A stretch of 12,903 bases of DNA from Candidatus Heimdallarchaeota archaeon (lineage in GTDB: Archaea; Asgardarchaeota; Heimdallarchaeia; Heimdallarchaeales; Heimdallarchaeaceae), in the NCBI GenBank assembly GCA_030628305.1, contig DAOVRE010000014.1, positions 1-12,903 of the forward strand, in the 5' to 3' direction. A program made the position numbers and the translations under genes. A model generated the notes under the pieces. That model saw only the letters and a list, made by a program, of their open reading frames with translations, was not told where the DNA came from and ran no database searches. Shown one piece after another: positions 6,870 through 12,903 of this stretch (positions are counted from its first letter, which is position 1; every line of letters starts with the position of its first letter).

Positions 6870-9290
6870 TTATGGTGTTTTTGATTTAATCTTTGGAACT
6901 ATTACTTTTATGACTAACGCAGCAATACCACCAGCTACAACAAGACCAGCTGCAATAGATATACCGATTATAGCACCAGTAGAAAGACCGCCTAATGATG
7001 TGAAATCAATAGGCTTAATCTCTGTACAATTGTACGGAATAAATTCTATTGAAAATGTTCCATTGTAACCTGCGTGATTCACGCTAAACATGAAAATTAA
7101 ATTGGGCGAGTATACACCAAATTCTACTTCCCATGTTACTTGCGAGAAATTAGAAGAATCATATTGTCTGAAGAAAGTACCGTCAAAAGAATCAAGATAG
7201 TAATATTCATTCCAGACAGCACTTCTATAGAAGTAACTAGGTCTAATAGAATCAGGATTATCATAGGTATAATACGTACCATCACGTGTTCCATTGACTA
7301 TAACAATCTTAATCTTATACCAAGTTAATTCTGGAACTGTAGCGTTAAAGAGGTATAAATCTCGATCATTAACAACATCTGTAAAGCTAGTAGAGTACGA
7401 CCCTTCTCCAATTCCTGAAAGATTAGCATCAATGAAGTGAACATTTGTATTGTCAAAAGCTTCTGGTTTGCCAAGATCTTCTCTGATTCTTAGCAGGACT
7501 GATGTTTGGTTTACATAAGCATCTCCTTTACTGGGCCAACTATAACCAGTATTGTTGTAAACGTCTCTGATATATATTAACAGATAACGCACACTATTTG
7601 GTCGAATTGTGAAAAATTCCAATTCTTGAGAATTATTACTTGGATATGCTTGGAATATTCCATCAACTTCTTGATTACCTAACACGAAATCACTTGTGTA
7701 TGTATTTCTAGCGTAATCACCTACAAATAGCTGGTAAGATAAGTCAACTGTGTAGTTATTTTGCATAGTCATACTGAAATTGTAATTTACAAACGCAAAA
7801 TTTGCCATTTCAAATTTGAAAAGCTTGTAATTTGATACATCTCCATTCTCTTGTTCCAAATTTAAAGACATTGATGTAGTGTTAAACAACTCAAAATCAA
7901 TCGCATTAAACTCAAGGTTGAAGTCATAGCTACCGATAACAGGTCTAAGGAAGGAATAGTATCCTGGATCAAGCATAATTTTAGCAGCATCTTCAGCGTA
8001 TTGTTCTAAATCATAACTTTGACCTCTCATTAAACCAGATTCCTCATGTTTAACTAACCAAACATCTGTTGTTCCGCCTAGAGAATAGTTTAGATAAATC
8101 ATTTGTTTTTGCTCAATATTGATTCCAAAGTTAATCATATCGTCTTGGTATTGATATTGTTGTCCTTCTTCTAGAAGTGGAACTTCAATGTCTCTAATGG
8201 ATAATAGGTAATCAAATTCAATATAATCTACGTTATCTGTTTCAGCTGTTATATAGACCAAAACTTGTGTATCAAATTCGAAGTGTAAATCAAATTTTTC
8301 AAATGATCCAGTACCTAAAGTAAAGTCCAAGAAACTGTAGTATGAACCTTCTTCATAATATACCAAAGGTACTACAATATGGGCTCTTGTAGTTATTGAG
8401 TTATCAAATCTTATATATTTGAATTGATAATCTCCTTGAGACACATCAAAATAGTACGCGTGAACAGTTTCTTTCTTCAGATTATCTTCAAAAAGATTCT
8501 TTGTTTCATTCCAGATTAGATCAGGTTTGTTTAGGAAATACCCTGAAACCGGGATATTAACAGATCCTCTCGAAACAGAAATATCTCTCGGCTTAATTAT
8601 TATGTAGTTATCAGATGAGGAATAGAAAAACAGTTCATATTCACCTCTTCCTCTTGAAGCTAGTAGTTGTACATCTCTAGAGATACCGTTTATCGTATCT
8701 GAAGCTGCTAACTGTTCTTCAAAGTAGAAATAATAAGTGAGTGAATCAGTTGTTTTAATATTCAGATCATATATATCATCAGCTTTCAAAGTAACAATAT
8801 ATCTGTAAAGAACCTCAGCTTCCAATTCAAGTGCAGTTTCTTTGTTAAGGAGGAAATCACCTTGATTTTTTACACCAACAGTGAAATTAAGATTTGGTCC
8901 TGTACCTGTATTATTGAATGCTTGGATATAAGTTGGGAAATTTACCCATTTGTCGTCTTCCTTCACAAATTGATTATTGCTTTGATAGTAGAGTGAAGTA
9001 AAAGACGCTCGGAAATCTTTAGAGCTATTCGCCATATTTTGTGTTGTTGACCCAAGTGGTTCCATGACATACCTTATATCTGTATCATATTGTGCTTCTA
9101 AATACTGATTTTCCATTGCATGATTACCGGTTATAACTCCATAACCTGTGTTATCATACTCCTGTAAAGTCACTGTTTGTGTTACATCCCATTCATAAGC
9201 TTTAGTTCTAACAGAGGAAAAACTTGAAGAGATAAACAATATAACAACGACTAAACTTAGTAAGGTTAATCTTTTTTGATTTCTTTTCAT
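6870..9290 (-). CDS. Secreted, membrane-anchored surface protein, function unknown
   Basis: This 806-residue protein has a Sec signal peptide (KRNQKR, then a hydrophobic core to about residue 27, with likely cleavage near TKA-YE at 31-32), a long extracellular part, and one C-terminal membrane helix (about 772-794) followed by a lysine-rich cytoplasmic tail. The ectodomain is rich in Tyr, Phe, Asp and Asn and looks all-beta. I count 17 N-glycosylation sequons, as expected for an archaeal envelope protein. Segments such as NDRDLYLFNATVPELTWYKI and others with alternating aromatic residues recall PPC-like or other beta-sandwich modules repeated along the chain, but I cannot assign a family. No catalytic motif or cohesin, Ig or PKD signature was recognised. 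The ATG at 9290 has no ribosome binding site and a TATA-like element about 16-27 bases upstream, which suggests a leaderless message. The MFS gene upstream on the same strand ends 144 bases away. Confidence 0.85.
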   Translation of the reverse strand: MKRNQKRLTLLSLVVVILFISSSFSSVRTKAYEWDVTQTVTLQEYDNTGYGVITGNHAMENQYLEAQYDTDIRYVMEPLGSTTQNMANSSKDFRASFTSLYYQSNNQFVKEDDKWVNFPTYIQAFNNTGTGPNLNFTVGVKNQGDFLLNKETALELEAEVLYRYIVTLKADDIYDLNIKTTDSLTYYFYFEEQLAASDTINGISRDVQLLASRGRGEYELFFYSSSDNYIIIKPRDISVSRGSVNIPVSGYFLNKPDLIWNETKNLFEDNLKKETVHAYYFDVSQGDYQFKYIRFDNSITTRAHIVVPLVYYEEGSYYSFLDFTLGTGSFEKFDLHFEFDTQVLVYITAETDNVDYIEFDYLLSIRDIEVPLLEEGQQYQYQDDMINFGINIEQKQMIYLNYSLGGTTDVWLVKHEESGLMRGQSYDLEQYAEDAAKIMLDPGYYSFLRPVIGSYDFNLEFNAIDFELFNTTSMSLNLEQENGDVSNYKLFKFEMANFAFVNYNFSMTMQNNYTVDLSYQLFVGDYARNTYTSDFVLGNQEVDGIFQAYPSNNSQELEFFTIRPNSVRYLLIYIRDVYNNTGYSWPSKGDAYVNQTSVLLRIREDLGKPEAFDNTNVHFIDANLSGIGEGSYSTSFTDVVNDRDLYLFNATVPELTWYKIKIVIVNGTRDGTYYTYDNPDSIRPSYFYRSAVWNEYYYLDSFDGTFFRQYDSSNFSQVTWEVEFGVYSPNLIFMFSVNHAGYNGTFSIEFIPYNCTEIKPIDFTSLGGLSTGAIIGISIAAGLVVAGGIAALVIKVIVPKIKSKTP

Positions 9291-9305
9291 TTAAATCAAA
9301 GAAAA

Positions 9306-9317
9306 TTATATTTATTT
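9306..9317 (-). promoter_or_regulatory. TATA-like box for the surface-protein gene
   Basis: AAATAAATATAA on the - strand spans positions -27 to -16 from the ATG at 9290. Together with the lack of a ribosome binding site this fits a leaderless or nearly leaderless transcript. Confidence 0.45.
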
Positions 9318-9413
9318 GACTAAAAAAGCATTATGTTTCTTTCTATGTAAAAATCATGAAACTCTTCATTTACCTTCATTATTATCAAATAACAGCTATC
9401 TAAATTTCTAATA

Positions 9414-9423
9414 AACCTAGGTT
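9414..9423. repeat. Perfect 10-base palindrome AACCTAGGTT
   Basis: It lies just past the 3' end of the MFS gene, within the 144-base gap before the surface-protein gene. There is no T-run next to it, so it does not look like a terminator. It could be an operator half-site pair or chance. Confidence 0.4.
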
Positions 9424-9434
9424 ATTTACAAAAT

Positions 9435-10850
9435 TCATTTGGATACATTGTTTGCATTCTGTGGATTTACATTTGCAAATCTGTAAAATTTCGTGTAAAT
9501 GACAATCAAAGCAGTTGTTATTAAGAGAAAAATGCCTGAACCCGTCATTGTGATAACAACTCCAATAGTATCAGCAGTTATGCCAGAAAGTGAGAAACAT
9601 ATGACTGTGAAAATTTGTATGTAGGCATTTACAACACTATATGCTCTTCCTCTCACTTCATTTGGGACATTTTCTGCAAATAATGCATTAATTGCTAAGC
9701 TGAACATACCATTCAGAACACCCATAACAAAACCTATAATCAAAATTGCAAAGAATCCTGGTTGGAAGAGGAAAGAAAAATAATAACCAGCAATAGCGAC
9801 TGAGCCGAGAAAGATAGCTATTGGTCTCCCTATGATTTTCTCTAAAGCACCGAAAGATAATGTTCCTATAATTGACCCTAGAGCTATAACAGCACCAATG
9901 TATCCATATTCAATATCAGCCAAATCTTTCAAACCACTTCTGAAAAGAGGATTAAATATACGAAACGTGTTTTCTGGTGTATTAAAATACTGAATGGCAA
10001 TTGCATTGAAACGTATTTCATAAAGATATGGAAGTAATAAAGGTCCTGCGAAAGCTGTTCCAATTATTAAAAACGTGAACATTAAGATAAGTAGTCTAAC
10101 TATCTTGTTTTTCAGTAGAAAAACTATACCTTCTTTGAAATCAGAAAGAACTGTTTTGAATGTAAGTAATTCATTCTTATCTCTCGAAGCGGAAGGGATG
10201 TCTATGATAACAAGTATCAAAGCAGATGCAAAGAAGCAACCACTGGTTATCCAAAATGTTGATGCCTTGAAAATAATATAAATTGGAGCAGCAAAAAGTG
10301 GACCTATAACTGCTAAGGTTTGAAAAACTAATTGACTTAACGAAATTGCTTTTACGTATAATCTCATACCTGTGATCTCAGGTATTGCAGCAGATCTAGG
10401 TGCAACAAAAGTTGCAGAAGCAGCACCTAAAATAAAAGCTATTACAGCAATTCCATAGATGCTTGATATGAAGGGGAGGACCAATACAGCTAAACCTCGT
10501 ACAATATCAGCCCCAATCATCAATGCTTTTCTACTAATTCTGTCTGCAAATACCCCTGCGATTGGTCCGATTATAATCCAAGGTATAGTTTGAGCTGCTA
10601 GGATGAGGGTCATTGAGGTAATAGATAAAGTGATCTCGTAAACATACAATTGTATTGCAATGCGAAATACCGCGTCTCCAAAATTGCTGAAGAATTGTCC
10701 AGATAGAAGTTTCATGAAATTCTTGTTCTTAAAAACCTCGCCATAAGTAGGTTCTTTGTGTGATGCTTCATCCAAAACAGTACTCTTGGAATCAACAGAT
10801 GGACCTACAATTTTTCCTAAAGGGTCATAATCGTCATCCATTGAATCCAC
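9435..10850 (-). CDS. Major facilitator superfamily transporter (MFS_3/EntS-like exporter type)
   Basis: The 471-residue protein has a soluble acidic N-terminus of about 40 residues and then, by eye, about 12 membrane helices in two halves. The family signature between helices 2 and 3, GVFADRISRKAL (99-110), is the MFS motif A (GxxxDRxxRR/K). The opening NFMKLLSGQFFSNFGDAVF matches the branch containing enterobactin exporter EntS and macrolide-efflux-type permeases, which use the proton gradient to expel small molecules; the real substrate is unknown. The central loop between helices 6 and 7 region is longer than usual and holds a segment with NTPENTFRIFNPLFRSG that appears to face outside. 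The frame begins with GTG (10850) and has an ATG three codons on (10841); the ATG may be the true start. The surface-protein gene lies downstream on the same strand. Confidence 0.9.
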   Translation of the reverse strand: MDSMDDDYDPLGKIVGPSVDSKSTVLDEASHKEPTYGEVFKNKNFMKLLSGQFFSNFGDAVFRIAIQLYVYEITLSITSMTLILAAQTIPWIIIGPIAGVFADRISRKALMIGADIVRGLAVLVLPFISSIYGIAVIAFILGAASATFVAPRSAAIPEITGMRLYVKAISLSQLVFQTLAVIGPLFAAPIYIIFKASTFWITSGCFFASALILVIIDIPSASRDKNELLTFKTVLSDFKEGIVFLLKNKIVRLLILMFTFLIIGTAFAGPLLLPYLYEIRFNAIAIQYFNTPENTFRIFNPLFRSGLKDLADIEYGYIGAVIALGSIIGTLSFGALEKIIGRPIAIFLGSVAIAGYYFSFLFQPGFFAILIIGFVMGVLNGMFSLAINALFAENVPNEVRGRAYSVVNAYIQIFTVICFSLSGITADTIGVVITMTGSGIFLLITTALIVIYTKFYRFANVNPQNANNVSK

Positions 10851-10884
10851 GTTTTAAAATTATGTTAAACGGGAAATACCTAGC

Positions 10885-10894
10885 ACTTATAAGT
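10885..10894 (-). promoter_or_regulatory. Palindromic TATA-like element upstream of the MFS gene
   Basis: ACTTATAAGT is a perfect palindrome about 35-45 bases before the GTG/ATG starts. As a TATA box it would place transcription start near 10860, leaving a short leader. Because it is symmetric it could also direct TBP in the opposite direction. Confidence 0.4.
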
Positions 10895-10988
10895 TTGATG
10901 TAATTATTCTGAGGTTGATATTTGAGAATATTTTCTCTATTGAAAAACTTAATAAATAGTTATAATGCCGTCCATATAGGAGACCAAA

Positions 10989-11015
10989 ATGGGGTATCGT
11001 TTTCTTCTTAACTAA
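10989..11015 (+). CDS. Possible leader peptide MGYRFLLN upstream of leuS
   Basis: An ATG-to-TAA frame of eight codons has TAGGAG (10977-10982) six bases before its ATG, a better ribosome binding site than most genes here have. A TATA-like element at 10950-10957 would start a transcript just before it. Two of its codons are tandem CTT leucine codons, and T-rich sequence follows at 11038-11063. That is the layout of an attenuation leader for leucyl-tRNA synthetase, but an ORF this short can easily arise by chance, and no convincing alternative hairpins were seen. Confidence 0.2.
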   Translation: MGYRFLLN

Positions 11016-11037
11016 AAGTAAGGATGATTGCTTTAGA

Positions 11038-11063
11038 GGTTTTCAGGTTTTTTGTGCCTTTTA
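11038..11063 (+). terminator. Possible T-rich terminator in the leuS leader region
   Basis: Two T-rich runs (T6 at 11048-11053 and T4 at 11059-11062) lie 23-50 bases after the mini-ORF and before the main leuS TATA box. They could end a short upstream transcript. No strong stem precedes them. Confidence 0.2.
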
Positions 11064-11110
11064 TAGTAAAATTATATCAATAAGTAACTCTTTTAATACA
11101 ATGTTTTGGT

Positions 11111-11122
11111 TTTTTATAAAAA
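11111..11122 (+). promoter_or_regulatory. Probable TATA box for leuS
   Basis: TTTTTATAAAAA is the strongest TATA-like element in the intergenic region. It predicts a start near 11145 and a leader of roughly 38 bases that would contain the ribosome binding site at 11169-11174. Confidence 0.5.
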
Positions 11123-11168
11123 CACGTGGTGCTAGCTGTATTGGAAACAATAAAACTAACACAATTCT

Positions 11169-11174
11169 AGGTGA
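11169..11174 (+). promoter_or_regulatory. Ribosome binding site for leuS
   Basis: AGGTGA lies eight bases before the ATG at 11183 and matches the archaeal consensus, fixing that ATG as the start. Confidence 0.7.
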
Positions 11175-11182
11175 ATTAGAAA

Positions 11183-12903
11183 ATGACTTTTCTGGATGAA
11201 ATACGTCAAATTGAAAAAAAATGGCAGAAAAAATGGCAAGAAGATCAGATTTTCGTTGGAAAAATAGATCACTCCAGACCTAAATGGTTTATTACACTAC
11301 CTTATCCCTATGCCTCTGGAGCATTTCATCTAGGCCATGCAAGAACTTACAATTTAGGAGATGTTATTACTAGATTTAAAAGGCAACGAGGGAACAACGT
11401 ATTATGGCCTATGGCTTTTCATATTACTGGAACCCCTGTGCTTTCAGTATCATGGAAAATCAAGAATAAAGACGAAGAAGAATGGCAAAAATACCGCGAT
11501 TACGTCTCAATTTATGAGAATGATAAAAAGAAAATTGAGGAAACAGTCGCTACATTTGAAAAACCTGAAAATGTTGCAACTTATTTTGCTAACAAAATAA
11601 TCAATGATTTTCTTGGGATGGGGTTCTCAATAGATGATACTAAACAGTTTACTACAGGTGATTTAGAATATAATAAATTCATTGAATGGCAATATGGCAT
11701 TCTCAATGAGAAGAATCTTATCACGAAAGGAGCACATCCAATTCTGTGGTGCGTGAATGACAAAAACGCAGTCGGAGAAGACGATATCAAAGGTGGCGAT
11801 GAAGCTAAAGTTGAGGTTAACGAGTTTGTTGGTATTAAATTCGAACTCGAGAATGGAGCATTTCTTGTAGCAGCTACTTTGAGACCTGAAACTATCTTCG
11901 GAGCGACCAACATTTGGATTCATCCGGATGCTGATTATGAAGAAATACAAATTGATAACGAACGATGGATTGTCTCTGAAGAAGCAACCATAAAACTCAT
12001 GGAACAAGATCATAAGATTGATGTTCGAAGGAAGTTGAAAGGAAAAGAACTTGTTAATCAAGAAGCCACCGTTCCAATAACTGAGTTGAAAATCCCCATA
12101 TATCCTGCAACATTTGTTGATACAGATCATGCAACTGGAGTAGTATATAGTGTTCCAGCACATGCCCCCTATGATTATGCAGCACTATCAGATCTACAAC
12201 AAGATGAAGAAACAATTAAAGATTATAATCTTAATAGAGATCTACTGAGAGAGATCAAACCAATTTCACTAATTACAGTCAAAGGATATGGTGAGTTTCC
12301 TGCAGTAGAATTGTGCAATAAATTTGGTGTCAAGAGTCAGAAGGACAGAAATAAATTAGAAAAAGCCACTCAAACAATTTACAAAGATGAATTCTATTCC
12401 GGTATAATGAAAAAGAACACTGGAGAGTTTAAAGGATTAAAAGTAGAAAAGGCAAAGGATGTTGTTGCTGATAAATTAAGAGCTAACAATCTGGCAGCTG
12501 AAATATACGAAACCTCAAAAAAAGCTTTTTGCCGTTGTGGAGCTCAAGTCATAGTAGCTGTTTTGCAAGAGCAGTATTTTCTAAATTATGGAGATGAAAA
12601 ATGGAAAGAAACTGCTTTCAAAGCATTAAATTCTATGAGGATTATACCTGAAAAGTATCGCTTAACATTCGAGAATACCTTTAATTGGTTAGATAAGAGA
12701 CCATGTGTCAGAAAGAGAGGTTTAGGCACTGAGTTTCCTTTAACAAAAGGTGAAGGTTGGATTATTGAATCTTTAAGTGATTCTGTCATTTATATGGCAT
12801 TTTACACAGTAATCCAAATTATTAAAGAAAATCAAATCAAGCCCGAACAATTAAAGCCAGAGTTGTTTGATTTTGTTTTCTTAAACAAAGGAAGTATAAA
12901 AAA
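11183..12903 (+). CDS. leuS: Leucyl-tRNA synthetase, archaeal/eukaryotic type, 3'-truncated
   Basis: The frame is open from the ATG at 11183 to the right edge (573 complete codons); archaeal LeuRS is usually about 930-970 residues. The enzyme charges tRNA-Leu with leucine in the cytoplasm. Visible are the class I HLGH motif (49-52) of the Rossmann fold after PYPYASGAF, and the CP1 editing domain with the threonine-region ATLRPETIFGATN (231-243) and SVPAHAPYDYAAL (323-335), whose Asp331 matches the conserved editing Asp that anchors mischarged amino acids. Next come CRCG (450-453) followed by VAVLQEQYFLNYGD, typical of archaeal LeuRS, and WIIESLSDSVIYMAFYT (526-542) in the second half of the catalytic domain. 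The KMSKS motif and anticodon-binding domain lie beyond the window. Overall order and motifs follow the archaeal/eukaryotic rather than the bacterial type. An AGGTGA ribosome binding site and a TATA box lie upstream. Confidence 0.95.
   Translation, partial: MTFLDEIRQIEKKWQKKWQEDQIFVGKIDHSRPKWFITLPYPYASGAFHLGHARTYNLGDVITRFKRQRGNNVLWPMAFHITGTPVLSVSWKIKNKDEEEWQKYRDYVSIYENDKKKIEETVATFEKPENVATYFANKIINDFLGMGFSIDDTKQFTTGDLEYNKFIEWQYGILNEKNLITKGAHPILWCVNDKNAVGEDDIKGGDEAKVEVNEFVGIKFELENGAFLVAATLRPETIFGATNIWIHPDADYEEIQIDNERWIVSEEATIKLMEQDHKIDVRRKLKGKELVNQEATVPITELKIPIYPATFVDTDHATGVVYSVPAHAPYDYAALSDLQQDEETIKDYNLNRDLLREIKPISLITVKGYGEFPAVELCNKFGVKSQKDRNKLEKATQTIYKDEFYSGIMKKNTGEFKGLKVEKAKDVVADKLRANNLAAEIYETSKKAFCRCGAQVIVAVLQEQYFLNYGDEKWKETAFKALNSMRIIPEKYRLTFENTFNWLDKRPCVRKRGLGTEFPLTKGEGWIIESLSDSVIYMAFYTVIQIIKENQIKPEQLKPELFDFVFLNKGSIK

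Larger units (their letters stand above)
10851..11182. other. 332-base intergenic region between divergent MFS and leuS genes
   Basis: It holds the MFS promoter, a short inverted repeat GAGAA-TATT-TTCTC (10924-10937), a possible + strand TATA element TAATAAAT (10950-10957), an 8-codon mini-ORF with its own ribosome binding site (10977-11015), a T-rich tract (11038-11063) and the probable leuS promoter. No tRNA-like cloverleaf, T-loop or clear C/D-box pair was found. Confidence 0.6.

Noticed and set aside
9291..9434. Small gene in the gap between the MFS and surface-protein genes
   Set aside because: Only very short frames without ribosome binding sites are present; the gap is explained by the promoter of the surface-protein gene and 3' untranslated sequence.
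10900..11040. C/D-box guide RNA or tRNA in the intergenic region
   Set aside because: TTGATGT and CTGA are too close together and the C box is imperfect; no T-loop or acceptor stem was found.
11101..11199. A 32-codon ORF beginning MFWFFIKTR and overlapping the leuS start
   Set aside because: It has no ribosome binding site, contains the probable leuS TATA box inside its coding sequence, and is out of frame with leuS; probably chance.
11663..12163. Antisense ORF of 166 codons inside leuS
   Set aside because: It is the complement of a clearly conserved LeuRS editing domain, and its Cys/Ile/Phe-rich product looks like a shadow frame.

Overview
The window is AT-rich DNA that reads as archaeal, and probably comes from an Asgard-type archaeon. 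The domain call rests on four things seen in the sequence: an archaeal/eukaryotic-type leucyl-tRNA synthetase, GGTGA-type ribosome binding sites, TATA-like boxes at about the archaeal distance from starts, and a large secreted protein held by one C-terminal membrane helix. The Asgard placement is inference from overall protein style and was not tested against a database.

Layout from left to right. (1) On the + strand are the 3' part of a DHH/DHHA1 phosphoesterase and, 20 bases later, a single polypeptide joining two ABC ATPase domains to an EcfT-like membrane domain, i.e. a whole ECF energizing module in one gene. (2) On the - strand are thymidylate kinase, whose end overlaps the ECF gene tail-to-tail, and upstream of it a small membrane protein with a C-terminal zinc ribbon. 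(3) A divergent promoter region leads to + strand genes for a TldE/PmbA-like protein and a serine-racemase/threonine-dehydratase-like PLP enzyme. (4) A purine-rich hexamer repeat separates these from two - strand genes: an 806-residue secreted, membrane-anchored surface protein and, upstream of it, an MFS transporter. (5) After a 332-base intergenic region comes the 5' part of leucyl-tRNA synthetase, open to the right edge.

The genes do not form one obvious pathway. They are housekeeping functions (tmk, leuS, nano-RNA/nucleotide turnover), transport (ECF module, MFS exporter) and amino-acid metabolism, with an envelope protein of unknown role. No mobile elements, CRISPR arrays, rRNA or tRNA genes were seen.

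The items most worth a second look are: the one-gene ECF module with Lys in place of the usual Arg in both EcfT coupling motifs and no S component nearby; a racemase-like enzyme with the metal-site residues of mammalian serine racemase but two altered PLP-site positions; an orphan TldE-like protein; and an 8-codon mini-ORF with tandem leucine codons and a good ribosome binding site upstream of leuS, which could be a leader peptide or chance.
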